64,000 bases of DNA from Prauserella_A sp040635515 (GCA_040635515.1 JBEYHY010000007.1:124001-188000), one strand, 5' to 3'. Positions 1 through 9,823 are shown, counted from the first letter of the stretch. Translations and numbers: made by a program. The notes: generated from the letters alone by a model not told the origin.

Positions 1-621
1 GAGGTCATCCGCCCACTGGACGAACCGGTGACGGCGGAGGCGCCCATCGTCATCATGCGCGGTTCGCTGGCGCCGGAGAGCGCGATCGTCAAACTCGGCG
101 CGAGAGAGGCTAACCGCAGGCGGAGATTCACCGGACCGGCCGTGGTGTGCGGGGCGGGCAACGACGCCATGTCCGCGATCACGGACGGCAAGGTGAAAGC
201 GGGCGACGTACTGGTCGTCAGGGGCGGCGGGCTCAAAGGAGGGCCCGGAATGGCGGGAAGGGCCTCGATGGTCGCTTTTCTGCTGTATTCGGCCGGTTTG
301 GAGAACGAGGTCGCCATCGTCACCGACGGTCAGCTTTCCGGACTGGTGAACAAAGGTCTCGTCGTCGGCGAGATCGCCCCGGAGTCCGCAGTCGGCGGGC
401 CGTTGGGTCTTGTCAGGGACGGAGATCTGATCAGCATCGATGTCGACACGCGCACCGTGGATCTCGACGTGCCGGAGGCGGAACTCGCCGCGCGGAGGGC
501 GAGCGAGGGCGAACCACGGCTGCCGCAAGCGCGTGGCTACCTCGCGCTATACCAGCGGTCGGTCGGGCCGATGTCGAAGGGAGCCGTGCTCGGCGGTGAC
601 GATGCGGTCAATCGCGCCTGA
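1..621 (+). CDS. IlvD/Edd-family dehydratase, C-terminal part (5' end outside window)
   Basis: The frame is open from base 1, so this is the last ~206 residues of a protein that starts upstream. It carries the C-terminal swivel-domain signatures of the IlvD/Edd Fe-S dehydratases: a VIRPLDEP stretch near the start, a GGLKGGPGMAG loop, IVTDGQLSG and then EIAPESAVGGPLGLVRDGD. Family members remove water from 2,3-dihydroxy acids (branched-chain amino acid synthesis) or sugar acids. The loops differ from canonical IlvD (for example QLSGLVNKG instead of RFSGATRG), so a sugar-acid dehydratase or paralogue is as likely as housekeeping IlvD. The 3' end overlaps the convergent methyltransferase by 14 bp. 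Confidence 0.85.
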   Translation, partial: EVIRPLDEPVTAEAPIVIMRGSLAPESAIVKLGAREANRRRRFTGPAVVCGAGNDAMSAITDGKVKAGDVLVVRGGGLKGGPGMAGRASMVAFLLYSAGLENEVAIVTDGQLSGLVNKGLVVGEIAPESAVGGPLGLVRDGDLISIDVDTRTVDLDVPEAELAARRASEGEPRLPQARGYLALYQRSVGPMSKGAVLGGDDAVNRA

Positions 622-1387
622 TCGCCCAGGCCCTTGTGAGATAAGTGGTTTCGACGACGCGTTCGCCCGCGAGCCGCTTGCGGGCGAAGTCGAGGAACCT
701 GCCGAAGAGTTCCTCGCCAAGCTGGGCCCGCACGTCGTTCGCCGAACGCCACAATCCGAGATACCTGTCGACGTCGTGCCGCGCGAGATGCCTGCCTTCG
801 AGGTACACGAGGTCGCCGAACCCTGAGGCGGCGGCGAGCTTCTCCGACAGCGTGGACACGAAGGCGGAGCTTCCCGAACTGACCCTCCTCACCCCGGGCC
901 GAAGGCGGGTGATCTCGGCCTCGATGTCGGCGAGCAGCGGGTTGTCATCGAGCTTCCTGGTGTTCCACAGCGCGGTGAACCAGCCGCCCCGCCGCAGTAC
1001 TCGCGCGAACTCGGTGATCCCGGCCGGGAAATCCACCCAGTGGAACGACGAGGCCATGGTCACGAGGTCGGCGGAAGCCTCGGCTAGCCCGGTGCGCTCG
1101 CCGCTTCCCGCCAGCCAGCGGATTCGTGATCCGGCGGAGTCGTACTCGCCGCGCCGTCTCATGTGGACATTCGGTTCGACGGCGACGATCGATCGCGGCT
1201 CGCGATCGGCGAGCATCCTGCTCCAGATTCCGGTACCCGCACCGACATCCGCGATGTCGAGCGTTCCGGAGGGCGCCGCGAGCAGACCGAGTATCGCGTC
1301 GCGCACGGCGGGGGAGTATCCCTCCCTGAACCGGGAATAGTCGTCCGCAAGCCTGCTGAAGTCGCCGTGGATGACGCTGGGGGTCAT
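608..1387 (-). CDS. Class I SAM-dependent methyltransferase
   Basis: The 259-aa soluble protein has a class I methyltransferase core. Motif I is IADVGAGTG near residue 45, followed by an acidic VAVEPN strand end that would bind the SAM ribose and a VTMASSFHWVDF segment typical of Methyltransf_11/25 proteins. The C-terminal half is alpha-helical with no recognised substrate domain. Its substrate cannot be told from sequence. It is convergent with the dehydratase gene and followed 63 bp further upstream by another minus-strand gene. Confidence is good for the fold and low for any specific role. Confidence 0.82.
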   Translation of the reverse strand: MTPSVIHGDFSRLADDYSRFREGYSPAVRDAILGLLAAPSGTLDIADVGAGTGIWSRMLADREPRSIVAVEPNVHMRRRGEYDSAGSRIRWLAGSGERTGLAEASADLVTMASSFHWVDFPAGITEFARVLRRGGWFTALWNTRKLDDNPLLADIEAEITRLRPGVRRVSSGSSAFVSTLSEKLAAASGFGDLVYLEGRHLARHDVDRYLGLWRSANDVRAQLGEELFGRFLDFARKRLAGERVVETTYLTRAWAIRRD

Positions 1388-1450
1388 GGCGTCGAACGTA
1401 GCGCCGCCGAAGGCGAGTGCGGGTGGAGTTGACTTCCACTCGGCGGGCGG

Positions 1451-1987
1451 CTATCGGATGTGCCGTGCCCTGTGCGGGCGGGGTTGCGGCTTCTCACCGC
1501 AGAAGTCGGTACTGCACCAAATGCCGTTCTTGCTGGGCGAGCGATCGTAGAACACGTACCGGCATTCGGGATTGTGGCAGGTCTTGAGGCGGTCGAGTTC
1601 GCCGGTCTGGCCCGCGGCGAACAGGATTGCCAGCAGTGAGCCGATGAGCGCATCGGTGCCGTTCGCGCGTTTGGCCGGCAGTACGGGCTCGCCGTCGGGC
1701 GTCCACTGGGCGCCGCCCAGCGTGGACTTCGCGAACTTGTTGAGCGTGGCCACGGCGTTGCCGGTGGCCCTGCCGCCGAGGAAGTCGCGGACCGTCTCGC
1801 GGAAGGTGATCAGCTGCTCGTGTTCTTTTCTGCTGGGGTTGCCCGTGTCCATGTCGTGGGCCTTGAGCCACAGTGCGGCGCTGGCCTGCGTGATCAACGC
1901 GTCCTCGGCGCTACGGAATTTCGCCGAGTTGCAGAACAACTCGACCTTGCGCAGCTCCCCAGGGGCATCGGATCGCTCGAATGACAC
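1451..1987 (-). CDS. CGNR zinc-finger (ABATE-type) putative regulator
   Basis: The 178-aa protein has an N-terminal helical domain like the ABATE stress-response domain. Near residue 140 is a C-terminal zinc finger with four cysteines, spaced as CHNPEC followed by WCSTDFC. In the family the final motif reads CGNR; here it reads CGEK, a variation on the DNA-contacting end. Such proteins are usually annotated as actinobacterial transcription regulators of unknown regulon. It is a monocistronic minus-strand gene starting with ATG at 1987. Confidence 0.75.
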   Translation of the reverse strand: MSFERSDAPGELRKVELFCNSAKFRSAEDALITQASAALWLKAHDMDTGNPSRKEHEQLITFRETVRDFLGGRATGNAVATLNKFAKSTLGGAQWTPDGEPVLPAKRANGTDALIGSLLAILFAAGQTGELDRLKTCHNPECRYVFYDRSPSKNGIWCSTDFCGEKPQPRPHRARHIR

Positions 1988-2108
1988 CGCAAGAGGTTAC
2001 CAACTAACGTCGGTAACAGACAGCTGGTCAGGCCATGGCGAAGCCCCGGGGTCGGCGAAGGTCGATCTCACGCCCGGGACCACGCCTGATCTCATCCTCG
2101 CCCCGGGA

Positions 2109-2714
2109 TCAGCCTGCACCGCCGGGAAGCCGGTCGCCGAACACCCTGCGTAGTTTGGACGGCCAGCGCGAGCGCCGTACTCCGAGCCTGTCGAGTGCGT
2201 CCCCGATCGCGTCGAGCACCTCGTCGGCCGTGTCGGCTTCGAGTTCGACCTCCACTTCCCGCCACGTGTTCTTGCCGAACTCGCCACCGGTCCGCTCCGC
2301 TGAGACCTGGTCGTCGACGAGTGTCGCGAGTGGATGACCGGAGGAGTCCAGCAACGCATGGCTGTACCTGGTGGTCGTGATGCGGGCGACCGGGGCCAGT
2401 TCCACGCCGGGATCCGGCAGGCGTTGCCGCAGCCGCTGGGGAACCGGCTCGCCTGGCTGACCCAGTGGTTCGGCGACCTCCTCTTTGTGGCCACTCGCGT
2501 GTGGAAGCTTCAGGTGCCAGCCTGCGTCGCCGCCGCCCGTTCGCCTTCGCAACGTGATCGCGTTGCCGATCAGCCGCAGGTCGGCCGTATCGAAATAGGT
2601 GGCTTCCAGTACGGACTTCACCGGATCGGCCTGCCGCGCGATCCCGCCCGCTCCTTCCAGCCGGGGTACCGCCTCGGTCGGCCCCAGTTCGAACTTGATC
2701 TCGCGCTCGATCAT
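2109..2714 (-). CDS. CYTH domain protein
   Basis: The protein opens with MIEREIKFEL, the ExExK signature of the CYTH (CyaB/thiamine triphosphatase) superfamily, which binds triphosphates in a beta tunnel. Later charged strands (YFDTADLRL, ITLRRR, WREVEVELE) are the alternating Arg/Glu/Lys strands expected of it. It likely hydrolyses or binds an organic or inorganic triphosphate; the substrate is not known. An in-frame ATG 12 codons upstream at 2750 is possible, but the family begins at MIERE, so 2714 was chosen. It is divergent from the methyltransferase gene 55 bp away. Confidence 0.8.
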   Translation of the reverse strand: MIEREIKFELGPTEAVPRLEGAGGIARQADPVKSVLEATYFDTADLRLIGNAITLRRRTGGGDAGWHLKLPHASGHKEEVAEPLGQPGEPVPQRLRQRLPDPGVELAPVARITTTRYSHALLDSSGHPLATLVDDQVSAERTGGEFGKNTWREVEVELEADTADEVLDAIGDALDRLGVRRSRWPSKLRRVFGDRLPGGAG

Positions 2715-2769
2715 GTGGTTCCCGTCCTCCACGCTGCTCGCCGATGCCATCGACGTTAGTCTCCCGGAG

Positions 2770-3510
2770 ATGGACGATGCGGGATTTCCAGGTCAGGAGG
2801 CCCTCGCGAAGGCAATGCGGTTGCTTGCCGACCCGCCGGAGGAGCCGGAGACCAGCCACGGCTACCTCGATCTGCTCGGCGTCGCCGAGCGTGAGAAACC
2901 GGGACCGGTGCAGGCGTTGTGGGAGTCGAACGGCGGCTCGGCGCTGTACGACTCGGCCCAGTCGCTCGCCCGCCGGATCTTCACCTCGCTGAACCCGCCG
3001 TTCTCCGCGCTGGGTCTTGATCAGGGCGGCACCGCGCTCGACATCGGCTCGGGACCCGGCGGCGTGACCTCGACGCTGGGGCGCCACGCCGGAGCGGACG
3101 GCCTCGCACTCGGCGTCGACGTGTCGGAGTCGATGCTGCGCCGTTCCGTTCGCGACCACGCCGGGCCCAACGTCGGCTTCGTCAGGGCGGACGCGAGGCG
3201 GCTTCCCTTTCGCGACGGCTGCTTCGACGCGGTGACTTGCCTCGCGGTACTCCAGCTCGTTCCCGACCCGCTGACGATCGTCGCCGAGGCGGCCCGCGTC
3301 CTCGTTCCCGGAGGCAAGGTCGCGATCATGATCCCCAGCCCTGGCGGAGCGATCGGCAGAAGGGCGGGTGAGCTGATCGCGGGTCCCGCCGGGCTCTGGT
3401 TGCCGAAGGCGGAGGAGATCGCGGAGGCGTTGACCGGCAGCGGCGTCACCATCGTGCATTCGAGGCAAAGCGCACTCGTGCTGAGGGTGGAAGGCACGAA
3501 GGCTGGCTGA
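2770..3510 (+). CDS. Class I SAM-dependent methyltransferase
   Basis: This 246-aa protein has the motif I sequence ALDIGSGPGG, an acidic LGVDVSE strand end and a DAVTCLAVLQLVPDP motif IV region, all typical of Methyltransf_11 enzymes. About 70 residues precede the SAM fold and may form a lid or substrate helix. The frame is open further upstream, but that part overlaps the divergent CYTH gene and has atypical composition, so the ATG at 2770 (MDDAGFPG) was taken. The substrate is unknown. Confidence 0.82.
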   Translation: MDDAGFPGQEALAKAMRLLADPPEEPETSHGYLDLLGVAEREKPGPVQALWESNGGSALYDSAQSLARRIFTSLNPPFSALGLDQGGTALDIGSGPGGVTSTLGRHAGADGLALGVDVSESMLRRSVRDHAGPNVGFVRADARRLPFRDGCFDAVTCLAVLQLVPDPLTIVAEAARVLVPGGKVAIMIPSPGGAIGRRAGELIAGPAGLWLPKAEEIAEALTGSGVTIVHSRQSALVLRVEGTKAG

Positions 3511-3712
3511 ACCCGCGCGTTGTCCGGTAATCGTTTCCGAACGAAAATTGAAATGGGCCGATTCCCCAACCCTCCGCCGCGCGCGACTTTTTGTCGGTAC
3601 GTTCTGTCACGCTTGGGTCGTTCGAGCGAGAACAGGCTCAACGGAACGATTCGTCAGCGGAACCCGTCAGTGTGAGGACGCCGACGAGCGACTGGGGGAA
3701 AGGAACGCGCCG

Positions 3713-4270
3713 ATGCCGGACAGCATCGAGGCCAGCGAGCGCATGGTCGACGACTGGAATCGACGTGTCCAGGAGCAGGCACGGCGATACCAGGCGATGG
3801 CCGAGCGGGTCGAGGCAGTCTCCGTCACCGAACACTCGCGGGACAACGCCGTCGAGGTCACCGTCAACTCCAAGGGACTGCTCACCGATCTCGTGATTTC
3901 CGATGCGGTGCAAGGCAAACGGATGGCCGAGGTCTCCCAGCAGGTCATGCGCACCGTGCAGGCGGCGCAAGCTCGTCTCCCCGATCTGTTGCGGCAGGCC
4001 ATGACCGAGACCGTCGGGACGGAAGACCAGGCGGTGAACAAGGTTTTCCACGACGCGAAGGCGCAATTCCCTCAGCCGCCCGAAGACGAACCACAGCCAC
4101 CGCCGCACAGGGAACTGCGGTTCGGCCCGGAGGACGAAGAGCAGGACGCCCCGCCGCCCGTGCCCCCGTCGCAATCGACGGAGAGCCGGCCGAAACCGCG
4201 GTCGCGCCCTCGTCGTCATCGCCCCGGCGACGACGATGACGATTTCGGCGGTCGTTCGATTCTTTCCTGA
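3713..4270 (+). CDS. YbaB/EbfC-like nucleoid-associated protein of an ESX locus
   Basis: The 185-aa protein begins MPDSIEASERM. A helical segment (VQEQARRYQAMAERV) is followed by a beta pattern (NAVEVTVNSKGLLTDLVIS) and another helix, the alpha-beta-alpha layout of the YbaB/EbfC family. The last ~70 residues are a Pro/Glu/Arg/Asp-rich disordered tail ending in an acidic run. In actinobacteria YbaB-like genes often sit directly before WXG100/EspC-like and polymorphic toxin genes, as here. It may be a structural or chaperone component of the T7SS effector unit or bind DNA; the sequence does not decide. Confidence 0.72.
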   Translation: MPDSIEASERMVDDWNRRVQEQARRYQAMAERVEAVSVTEHSRDNAVEVTVNSKGLLTDLVISDAVQGKRMAEVSQQVMRTVQAAQARLPDLLRQAMTETVGTEDQAVNKVFHDAKAQFPQPPEDEPQPPPHRELRFGPEDEEQDAPPPVPPSQSTESRPKPRSRPRRHRPGDDDDDFGGRSILS

Positions 4271-4294
4271 CTTTTCATCACTGAGGGGGACGCC

Positions 4295-4600
4295 ATGCCA
4301 GACGGCGGTTTCGAGCTGGGTTCCGACTTGGCCGCCCATGCCACACAGATCGACAGCTGTGCGGAAGGGATCATGGAAGCGGTGGAAGCCGCCCGGCAGG
4401 TCAGCATGCCCACTGACGCATACGGCATTCTGTGCCAGCCGTTCCGGATGCTGCTGGATCCGGTCGAGCAAAGCGGAATCGACGCCCTCAACGAAGCGGT
4501 CGACGCCATGACCGCGACGGCGGAAAAGGTGCGCAACGCCTCGGAAAGTTACCTCGGAACCGAGGATGTCATCGTCAGTACGTTCCAGGCGGGTGACTGA
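4295..4600 (+). CDS. EspC-like type VII secretion protein
   Basis: The 101-aa, all-helical protein has the size and hydrophobic spacing of ESX-1 EspC-family proteins (helix-turn-helix hairpin, SMPTDAYGILCQPF in the centre, VRNASESYL near the end). Such small proteins are co-secreted with or escort larger T7SS substrates. A GA-rich ribosome site precedes ATG 4295. Its stop overlaps the ATG of the giant toxin by one base (TGATG), which couples their translation and supports a partner role. Confidence 0.72.
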   Translation: MPDGGFELGSDLAAHATQIDSCAEGIMEAVEAARQVSMPTDAYGILCQPFRMLLDPVEQSGIDALNEAVDAMTATAEKVRNASESYLGTEDVIVSTFQAGD

Positions 4601-7600
4601 TGCCCGACGGCAATCCGCTCGTCGCGGACGCGCCTCAGGACGGCGACGGGCCCGGCCCGTTCACGGCGGGAAACGGCGAATTCGGCTACGCGGGCGGCAT
4701 CGGCATCGCCGAATCCGCGATCGACACGTTCAACGGCATCAAGGACGGAGATTGGGTCCAGGGTGGACTCGGCGTGCTCGGCCTCGCCGCGGAGGGTGCC
4801 GCTGCCGCCATCGACCCGTTCGGCTGGCTCATGTCGTCGGTCGCCTCGTTTCTGATGGAGCACATCCAGCCGCTGAAAGACATGCTCGATTCGGTGTGCG
4901 GCGATCCACCCGTGATCCAGTCGTACTCGGAAACGTGGGGGAATGTCGCGACCCGGCTTGAGGAAACGCAAGCCGACTTCGCCAACGCGGTGAAAACCGG
5001 GACGTCGGGGTGGACCGGCGGCGGCGCCAACGCATACCGGGACTCGTGCAGGGAACAGGAAGAGACCCTCGCGGGAGCGGCATCGGTCGCCGGGTCGGTC
5101 AGTACCGTCGTGATGATCATGGGCGAGGTCGTCGGTTTCGTCAGGGAAACGGTAAGGGACCTGATCGCGGATCTGGTGGGAAAGCTGATTTCCTGGGTGC
5201 TGGAAACGGTTTTCTCGCTGGGTTTCGGAACGCCGGTCGTGGTGGCGCAGGCGGTGACCGCCATCTCGAAGTGGGCAACCAAGATCGCCGATCTGCTGAA
5301 GAGGCTGCTTGAGACCATTCGCAGGGTGTCGCCGCTGCTCGGCAAGCTGGGCGACATCCTGGCGAAGATCGTCAAGGTGAGTGGCAGGATCGCGGGCAAG
5401 GTCACCGGTCTCGACGTCATCTCCACCAGGAACATCAAGGGTGGTGGCTTCTTTCGGCACGGAGGCATCGACGGGCCGAACGGTGGGCCCAGCTCCGGGA
5501 ACACCTCGGGATCAGGCGACGGCGACAGCGGTTCGGGTTCCGGCTCGGGATCGGATTCGGGGGCCGACCCGGATTCCGGTACGACGACGGCGGACCCGGT
5601 GGCCTCGACGTCTTCGCCAACGTCAAGCACGCCAAGCACAACAACGAATACGACGACGAGTACTACGTCCAACGCGACACAAAACGGCTACAGCTCGGTT
5701 CGCACGGACACCACGTCGCACGGTACGAGCGACGGTGGAAATTCCACGCAGGGCGACAGCGGTTCCGGCACCGACGACGACTCCGGTGGAAACGGCAACG
5801 GTTCCGGCAACGATGGCGGCTCGGGGAGCGACGGCTCGGATGGCGGCGTCTCCGCGTCGCATCAGCGCGCGACCCCGCACACCGGCAACGCGAATGGCGA
5901 TGCTCCCACCGGGGGTAACCACACGACCGGCAACTACACCACCAGCAACCACGGCGGTAGCTCCGATTCCGGCGGCACCAGCTCCGACGGTGGCGGCCCA
6001 GGCGCACACACCAGCCCGCACACCGGAACGACTGACACGATCGGCACCGGGGCCGGCACGGGATCGGGCTCGGACAGCATCTCGAACACCACGTCCACGA
6101 GCGGTTCGACTCCCGCGCCGACTCCCGTGTCCGCGACGCCGCGAGCCGAAGGCCCGGCGAGCCTGCCGCCGCAGCGCGGTCCCGAGGGCGGCGCTCCACC
6201 ACACGCCAACGCCCCCATGGGCGGCGGTGCACCGGGCGGGACAGGCCAGCCCGCAACCGCACCGGGCACGCGCCGGCCGGGCACGGGGGGATGGACGGGT
6301 ACCCCCGGTACACCACCAGGCAACGCTCCCGGTGGACGTCCGGGCCCTGCCACATCGCCACAACCACAGGTCGCGGCACGGGGACACACTCCGCCCACCG
6401 GTTCGCCGCACGGGTCTCCCCACCCGGGCCGACCGTCACGGGCAGACCATGACACGCCGCAGCACAACCGACCGGATTCCAGGAGCGGCGACTCAAGGGG
6501 CGACGGCCCGGCGGCGGACCCTCAGCACACCGGCGACGGCGGAGCGCCGCATTCCCCGGACCCCCTGACACCCGACCAGGTCAACCAGCGGCACGCCGAC
6601 CCCACCCCGGCCGGGACCTCCTACCATCGCGGTGATCCAGATCTGGGTGACCTCCCGCAGCGGGTGCCGCCGGACCCCGGCGGCCGCTACACCGCCGACG
6701 TCCACGTCACCCCAGAAGGCCACGCTCGCATCGGCGACCGCCACTACACGCCGGAACAGTTCGCCGACATCCTGCGCCGCAACGGCGACTACGACGGCGG
6801 TCCCGTCCGGCTCATCGGCTGCGATGCCGGATCCAACGACTTCGCCCAGCGTCTGGCCCGCGAACTGGACGCCGACGTGCTCGCGCCGAACACCAAGGCG
6901 TGGACCGACAGCAATGGCAGGGTGTTCTCCTCGGACGTCGAGATCGGTCCCGACGGCAAGCTCAGGCCGAGGATCCCGCCCAACGGCGAGTGGACGACGC
7001 ATCATCCCGACGGCACGACTACCGGTGCCGGCGACGACGCGTTCAGCCCCGACACTCCCGGCGAACGCAAGCGCGACCTCGACGGCGACGACGCGAGGGC
7101 ACGTGGCGCGAGCGGCGACGACGAGAACCCGCAGCATCAGATCGAGGGCCGCTGGCGGGAACCGGACCACCTGCCGTTCGACAGTCCCGAGGACGGCAGG
7201 ATCCGCCTCGACGACGACAGTTCCCTTTTCGATGAGCCACGCCGTGACCTCGAACCCGGCCGCAGGTACGAGATCATGGGTGAGGACGGCGACGTTCGCA
7301 GCACCGTCTACACGGATTCCTCCGGCAACGTGACACACGTCGACGCGGTCGCGCCCAACACACTGCACGGGGGCAATCCGGAGGTGATGCGCCCCGCGCC
7401 CGACGCGGACTACCGCGTGCGGACGGGGCACAGGGCGGACATCTTCCCGACCGGCCCCGACGGCAGGACCCGCATGGTCGACGATCCGGCGGGAGGCCCA
7501 TCGCGGGTCGACTACGTCGATGTGCCCGAGGAGCCGGCCGCGGTCAGGAACATCGGGCCCGACGATGACCTCTGCCCCGGCGGCGACACCAGGTTCGGCG

Positions 7601-9387
7601 AAGGCCACTCGCTGGATCCCAGTACGCGGTACAACGTCGTCGACGCGGAAGGGAACCCGAGGGGAACCTTCCAGACCGACGGCGAAGGCAACGTCAAGTG
7701 GGCCGACGTTCCCGGCAGCGGGAACGGATGGGACAACCCCGACCTGCGGGAGCCCCATCCGAACGCCAACTACCGCGTCGACAAGGGGCCGATGCACCAG
7801 GAGTACCACGTCGGCGGCGACGGCCGACCCGAGCCCGCCGCGCCGTGGGACGGTCCCGAGCGCGACACCCTGCCCCGGCAGGACCACCCCGGCGTCAAGC
7901 AGGGCGAGGCGTTCAGCGCGCGGCAGGGCACCGAGAACCTCGCGCCCGGCACGGAGCACAGGGCGCTCGACGAGCGAGGGCAGGTCCGGAGCAGGTTCTA
8001 CACCGACGGCGACGGCAACATCAGCCACGTCGACGCGGAGTCGGGACAGCGGGGCCGCACCAATCCCGAGGTCTCGGCGGCTCCCGACGGAGCGCGGGTC
8101 GTGCAGGACGGCAGGTACGGCACTCCGGCTCAGCAGAACGTGCGGGACGACTGGCCCGCTCCCGATCGGGAGATCACCTACTCGCACCAGCAGCGTCCGG
8201 AGGGCTTCGCAGGCGGCAAACCCGAGAGCTACGAACCGAAGCACGAGGCGGCGCTCGGCGACCGGGATCCGGGCAAACCTCCGGTCGTGGGCAGGCGCAA
8301 CCTGCCGCCCGACTCCCGGATCGAGATACTCGATACGAACGGAAACCCCTACGCCACGATCCAAACCGACGGAAAAGGCAAGCCCACCCACATCCACACC
8401 GCCGACGCCGAGGAGATCGCCAAGGCGAAGAAGGTCAAGGGCGTCCAGGTGGTCGAAGACCCGGGCTACGGAACTCAGGGGGCGAGGAACCCGCGCTCGG
8501 AGTGGCCGGACCCCGAGCACGACGTGAGGTACTCCTACAAGAAGGAGCCCGTCGGATTCGACGGAGCAGAGCCGGATCGACTGAGCGCGCGAGAAAGGGA
8601 CGCGCTGACGGCGGACCCGAAAAAGACGCCGCTGGCCGGAAGGGAAGGGCTGCCGCCGGATTCCCGCGTCACGCTGCTCGACAAGGACGGAAAGCCCTAC
8701 ACGACGGTCCAGACCGACGCCGGCGGCAACGTCAAGCACGTGCACACGTACAAGCCCTTCGACGCCGACCTCAACAACCCGCCCCCCAGCGCGACGGTGC
8801 GGGTCGACGAGAGGCTCCACGTGCCGGACGGTAACGGCGGAACGCGGGTGCACGAAGGCGACGTGCATCGGACCGACGAGAACGGCAACACCGTCGCCAC
8901 CACGTCGCGGCCGGAGTACTCCGATGGTGGCAACGACATCCGCAGGGACGGCACCGCGCAGCGCGATGTGGGCGCCGAAGGCGGCCGAAGCGCGAAGGGC
9001 ACCAACCTCGACGAGGGCGGACATCACGGCGGGACGGAGACCGGAAAGGCGGGCGAACGCATCAACCAGTCGACGCAGAGCACGAGTGACAACCGCATGT
9101 TCCCTGGTGAAGACGCGGGCAAAAAGACCATCAAGACCGCGCCCGACCACGATTCGAGTGCCAGTTACTACGCGATGGAAAGAGCCAGGGACGAGGCACG
9201 TAACGTCGAGGTCGAGGACATCATGCCCATGCGCGACAGTGGCCAGGCCGATCCGCACACGCGTCAATACCGCTCGATCGGTGTCGACGACAGGAACCGT
9301 CCCACGGTCACTGTCAGGAGTTTTGCGAATGACCACAACGCCCCCCTCTGGACGAAGGACTTCCGTGACCGCGAACCAACAGCCTGA
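4600..9387 (+). CDS. CpnT-like T7SS polymorphic toxin with C-terminal ββα-metal nuclease domain
   Basis: The protein has 1595 residues. Residues 1-280 form a WXG100-like helical head (W138-T-G140) with hydrophobic helices at about 165-225, as in CpnT-type effectors. Residues ~288-667 are a Ser/Gly/Thr/Asn then Pro/Gly-rich linker. Residues ~690-800 hold a module with RLIGCDAG and an FAQRLARELDADVLAP segment, often seen in actinobacterial polymorphic toxins. From ~870 to 1400 there are five imperfect repeats of an LPPDSR...D..G..Y.T.QTD.. pattern. The last ~190 residues resemble DNA/RNA non-specific endonucleases: DEGGH at 1471-1475 fits the catalytic motif, followed by GERINQST and an AMERARDEA helix. 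It is probably secreted and kills by nucleic-acid cleavage. No ESX machinery lies in the window. Confidence 0.78.
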   Translation: MPDGNPLVADAPQDGDGPGPFTAGNGEFGYAGGIGIAESAIDTFNGIKDGDWVQGGLGVLGLAAEGAAAAIDPFGWLMSSVASFLMEHIQPLKDMLDSVCGDPPVIQSYSETWGNVATRLEETQADFANAVKTGTSGWTGGGANAYRDSCREQEETLAGAASVAGSVSTVVMIMGEVVGFVRETVRDLIADLVGKLISWVLETVFSLGFGTPVVVAQAVTAISKWATKIADLLKRLLETIRRVSPLLGKLGDILAKIVKVSGRIAGKVTGLDVISTRNIKGGGFFRHGGIDGPNGGPSSGNTSGSGDGDSGSGSGSGSDSGADPDSGTTTADPVASTSSPTSSTPSTTTNTTTSTTSNATQNGYSSVRTDTTSHGTSDGGNSTQGDSGSGTDDDSGGNGNGSGNDGGSGSDGSDGGVSASHQRATPHTGNANGDAPTGGNHTTGNYTTSNHGGSSDSGGTSSDGGGPGAHTSPHTGTTDTIGTGAGTGSGSDSISNTTSTSGSTPAPTPVSATPRAEGPASLPPQRGPEGGAPPHANAPMGGGAPGGTGQPATAPGTRRPGTGGWTGTPGTPPGNAPGGRPGPATSPQPQVAARGHTPPTGSPHGSPHPGRPSRADHDTPQHNRPDSRSGDSRGDGPAADPQHTGDGGAPHSPDPLTPDQVNQRHADPTPAGTSYHRGDPDLGDLPQRVPPDPGGRYTADVHVTPEGHARIGDRHYTPEQFADILRRNGDYDGGPVRLIGCDAGSNDFAQRLARELDADVLAPNTKAWTDSNGRVFSSDVEIGPDGKLRPRIPPNGEWTTHHPDGTTTGAGDDAFSPDTPGERKRDLDGDDARARGASGDDENPQHQIEGRWREPDHLPFDSPEDGRIRLDDDSSLFDEPRRDLEPGRRYEIMGEDGDVRSTVYTDSSGNVTHVDAVAPNTLHGGNPEVMRPAPDADYRVRTGHRADIFPTGPDGRTRMVDDPAGGPSRVDYVDVPEEPAAVRNIGPDDDLCPGGDTRFGEGHSLDPSTRYNVVDAEGNPRGTFQTDGEGNVKWADVPGSGNGWDNPDLREPHPNANYRVDKGPMHQEYHVGGDGRPEPAAPWDGPERDTLPRQDHPGVKQGEAFSARQGTENLAPGTEHRALDERGQVRSRFYTDGDGNISHVDAESGQRGRTNPEVSAAPDGARVVQDGRYGTPAQQNVRDDWPAPDREITYSHQQRPEGFAGGKPESYEPKHEAALGDRDPGKPPVVGRRNLPPDSRIEILDTNGNPYATIQTDGKGKPTHIHTADAEEIAKAKKVKGVQVVEDPGYGTQGARNPRSEWPDPEHDVRYSYKKEPVGFDGAEPDRLSARERDALTADPKKTPLAGREGLPPDSRVTLLDKDGKPYTTVQTDAGGNVKHVHTYKPFDADLNNPPPSATVRVDERLHVPDGNGGTRVHEGDVHRTDENGNTVATTSRPEYSDGGNDIRRDGTAQRDVGAEGGRSAKGTNLDEGGHHGGTETGKAGERINQSTQSTSDNRMFPGEDAGKKTIKTAPDHDSSASYYAMERARDEARNVEVEDIMPMRDSGQADPHTRQYRSIGVDDRNRPTVTVRSFANDHNAPLWTKDFRDREPTA

Positions 9388-9823
9388 GCAGGACACCTAT
9401 GACGAGCTGGTCCAGCGGCTCGGTGTCGCGTTGCTCGATCTCGTGCCGGAAGGGGGCTGGGCGAGGATCGACCTGGTGAGCGCCATGACGGTTCCCGTAC
9501 AGGACCTCGGCCTCACGGTGATCATGGAGGACGGTTCCACGCCCGAGATCACTCCGCCGGACGAGCTCAACGTGATCCTCGCCAAGCTGCGCATGCTGCT
9601 GTACGAGGAGGGGAGGGGAACCTGGTTTTCCGCGCGGGTTTCGGTCAACCCGCCGGGCCGGATCTTCTGCAACTTCAACATGGACTACGAGCCGGTGCTC
9701 ACCGCGCCGATGGAAGCGGAGCACTACGTGGAGGATCTCAGGATGTTCCCCAGGGACCGGGAACACATGCCGGATTGGCTCACCGCGAAGATCGCGGCCG
9801 GTGGCAGTGAGGAGCGCGACTGA
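9329..9823 (+). CDS. YezG/DUF600-like immunity protein 1
   Basis: The 164-aa protein has the pattern of YezG/DUF600 immunity proteins: a helical N-terminus, GRGTWFSARVSVNPPG, NFNMDYEP and a C-terminal LRMFPRDREHMPDWL helix. ATG 9329 was chosen because AGGAG at 9316-9320 lies 8 bases upstream, although this makes the gene overlap the toxin 3' end by 59 bp; GTG 9365 is an alternative. YezG is the known antidote of the Bacillus YeeF DNase toxin, which fits the nuclease tip predicted here. It should neutralise that nuclease in the cytoplasm. Confidence 0.72.
   Translation: MTTTPPSGRRTSVTANQQPEQDTYDELVQRLGVALLDLVPEGGWARIDLVSAMTVPVQDLGLTVIMEDGSTPEITPPDELNVILAKLRMLLYEEGRGTWFSARVSVNPPGRIFCNFNMDYEPVLTAPMEAEHYVEDLRMFPRDREHMPDWLTAKIAAGGSEERD

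Noticed and set aside
6493..9396. 967-codon minus-strand frame opposite the toxin gene
   Set aside because: It mirrors the repeats and high GC of the toxin gene. The toxin frame has recognisable domains and coupled start/stop overlaps; this one has none.
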